Shown here in pieces: positions 6,583-7,000 of a stretch of DNA of 7,000 bases. Both the position numbers and the translations under genes were made by a program. Below the pieces are notes generated by a model. The model made no database searches. It was not told the DNA's origin and was given only the letters and a program-made list of their open reading frames with translations. Positions within the stretch are counted from its first letter, which is position 1; each line of letters opens with the position of its first letter. Source of the stretch: Verrucomicrobiales bacterium (GTDB lineage: Bacteria; Verrucomicrobiota; Verrucomicrobiia; Verrucomicrobiales; DEV007); assembly GCA_007123695.1 (NCBI GenBank), contig SLGN01000600.1, forward strand, positions 1 through 7,000, in the 5' to 3' direction.

Positions 6583-7000
6583 ATGACGACGAACCGAGAT
6601 CCGCGCCGACGCCGCCCTCCCGCCTTCGGCGCGCTGTGGGCGGCTCTGCTGCTGACGCTGCCCGCGACCCACCCGGCCGCCGACTGGAGCGTGCCGCGCG
6701 CGGGCTACCGGCCTTCCTTCCCCCGCGACCATGGCAGCCATCCCGACTTCAAGATCGAGTGGTGGTACCTCACCGGCCATCTCTTCGCCGGCGAGCGGCG
6801 GCTCGGTTTCCAGGCGACCTTCTTCCGCCTCGGCCAGCAACCCGTGGCCCCGGCGAAGGGCGAGGACTTCGCCACCGAGCACCTTTATCTCGCGCACATG
6901 GGCCTGAGCGATCCCGGCCAGGGAATCTTTCTCCACGAAGAGCGCCTCAACCGAGCCGGTTGGGACGCCGCCTCGGCCGAGGGCGATCTCGACGTCTTCA
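6583..7000 (+). CDS. AttH-like secreted protein (lipocalin/carotenoid 1,2-hydratase-like), partial
   Basis: The reading frame is open from the ATG at 6583 to the window edge: 139 codons are visible and the C-terminal part is missing. Residues 5-11 are Arg-rich, followed by a hydrophobic stretch AFGALWAALLLTLPA (14-28) and a likely signal-peptidase site near 32-34; no lipobox Cys is present, so a soluble exported protein is expected. The mature part shows FPRDHGSHPDF (46-56), EWWYLTG (59-65), LGFQATFFR (about 74-82) and a later LAHMGLSDP. These blocks are characteristic of the AttH family (COG5621-like, 'predicted secreted hydrolase', related to carotenoid hydratase CrtC). Genes of this family are commonly encoded beside an ABC ATPase and FtsX permease, as here and in the Agrobacterium att cluster. 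The 45-bp gap after the permease (6538-6582) holds no clear promoter, terminator or Shine-Dalgarno sequence, so cotranscription is likely. The reaction or ligand is not established for this family. Confidence 0.87.
   Translation, partial: MTTNRDPRRRRPPAFGALWAALLLTLPATHPAADWSVPRAGYRPSFPRDHGSHPDFKIEWWYLTGHLFAGERRLGFQATFFRLGQQPVAPAKGEDFATEHLYLAHMGLSDPGQGIFLHEERLNRAGWDAASAEGDLDVF

Noticed and set aside
4966..6936. Two long minus-strand frames (4966-5844 and 5998-6936) opposite the permease and AttH-like gene
   Set aside because: They are antisense shadows of high-GC coding DNA; the sense strand shows conserved FtsX and AttH blocks in these places.

Overview
This is a GC-rich window (about two thirds or more G+C by eye; codons end mostly in G or C). 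It looks like chromosomal DNA of a Gram-negative, probably free-living heterotroph. The envelope-type ABC system, the secreted AttH-like protein and the FucP-type sugar symporter fit that picture. The short intergenic tandem repeats at the left end and the style of the FucP homologue remind me of Verrucomicrobiota or a similar phylum, but the sequence alone does not settle this and I hold it loosely. No phage, insertion-sequence, CRISPR or RNA gene signal was seen.

Layout. Positions 1-306 hold no gene. They carry a hexamer array (CGATTT/CGATCC), then a heptamer array (CAATCTC-type and CAGGCAC-type units), a small GC hairpin and a candidate sigma-70-like promoter. Next is a plus-strand major facilitator sugar symporter of the FucP family (307-1836). 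It converges, with only 15 bp between, on a minus-strand gene for the E2 acyltransferase of a 2-oxo acid dehydrogenase complex (1852-3120). A 100-bp divergent intergenic region with several small hairpins (3121-3220) separates E2 from a plus-strand operon. That operon encodes an ABC ATPase of the LolD/MacB/YbbA type (3221-3907), a large two-module FtsX-type permease (3904-6537, ATGA overlap) and an exported AttH/carotenoid-hydratase-like protein that runs off the right end (6583-7000, partial).

How the genes work together. The last three genes form one functional unit. A cytoplasmic ATPase drives a permease with large extracytoplasmic domains, and the permease is encoded beside a secreted lipocalin-like AttH protein. 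This gene set is known from other bacteria, but its substrate and biochemical role are poorly defined, which makes it the most interesting system in the window. The symporter and E2 are unrelated to it and to each other as far as the sequence shows. The symporter brings in a monosaccharide. E2 is an orphan here, with no E1 or E3 gene adjacent.

Points worth a second look are: a substitution at the position of a proton-coupling Asp and a large extra periplasmic loop in the FucP homologue; a Gly/Asp/Glu-rich linker in E2; mutually exclusive hairpins with a U-tract in the E2 leader; and the phase-keeping mixed heptamer array.
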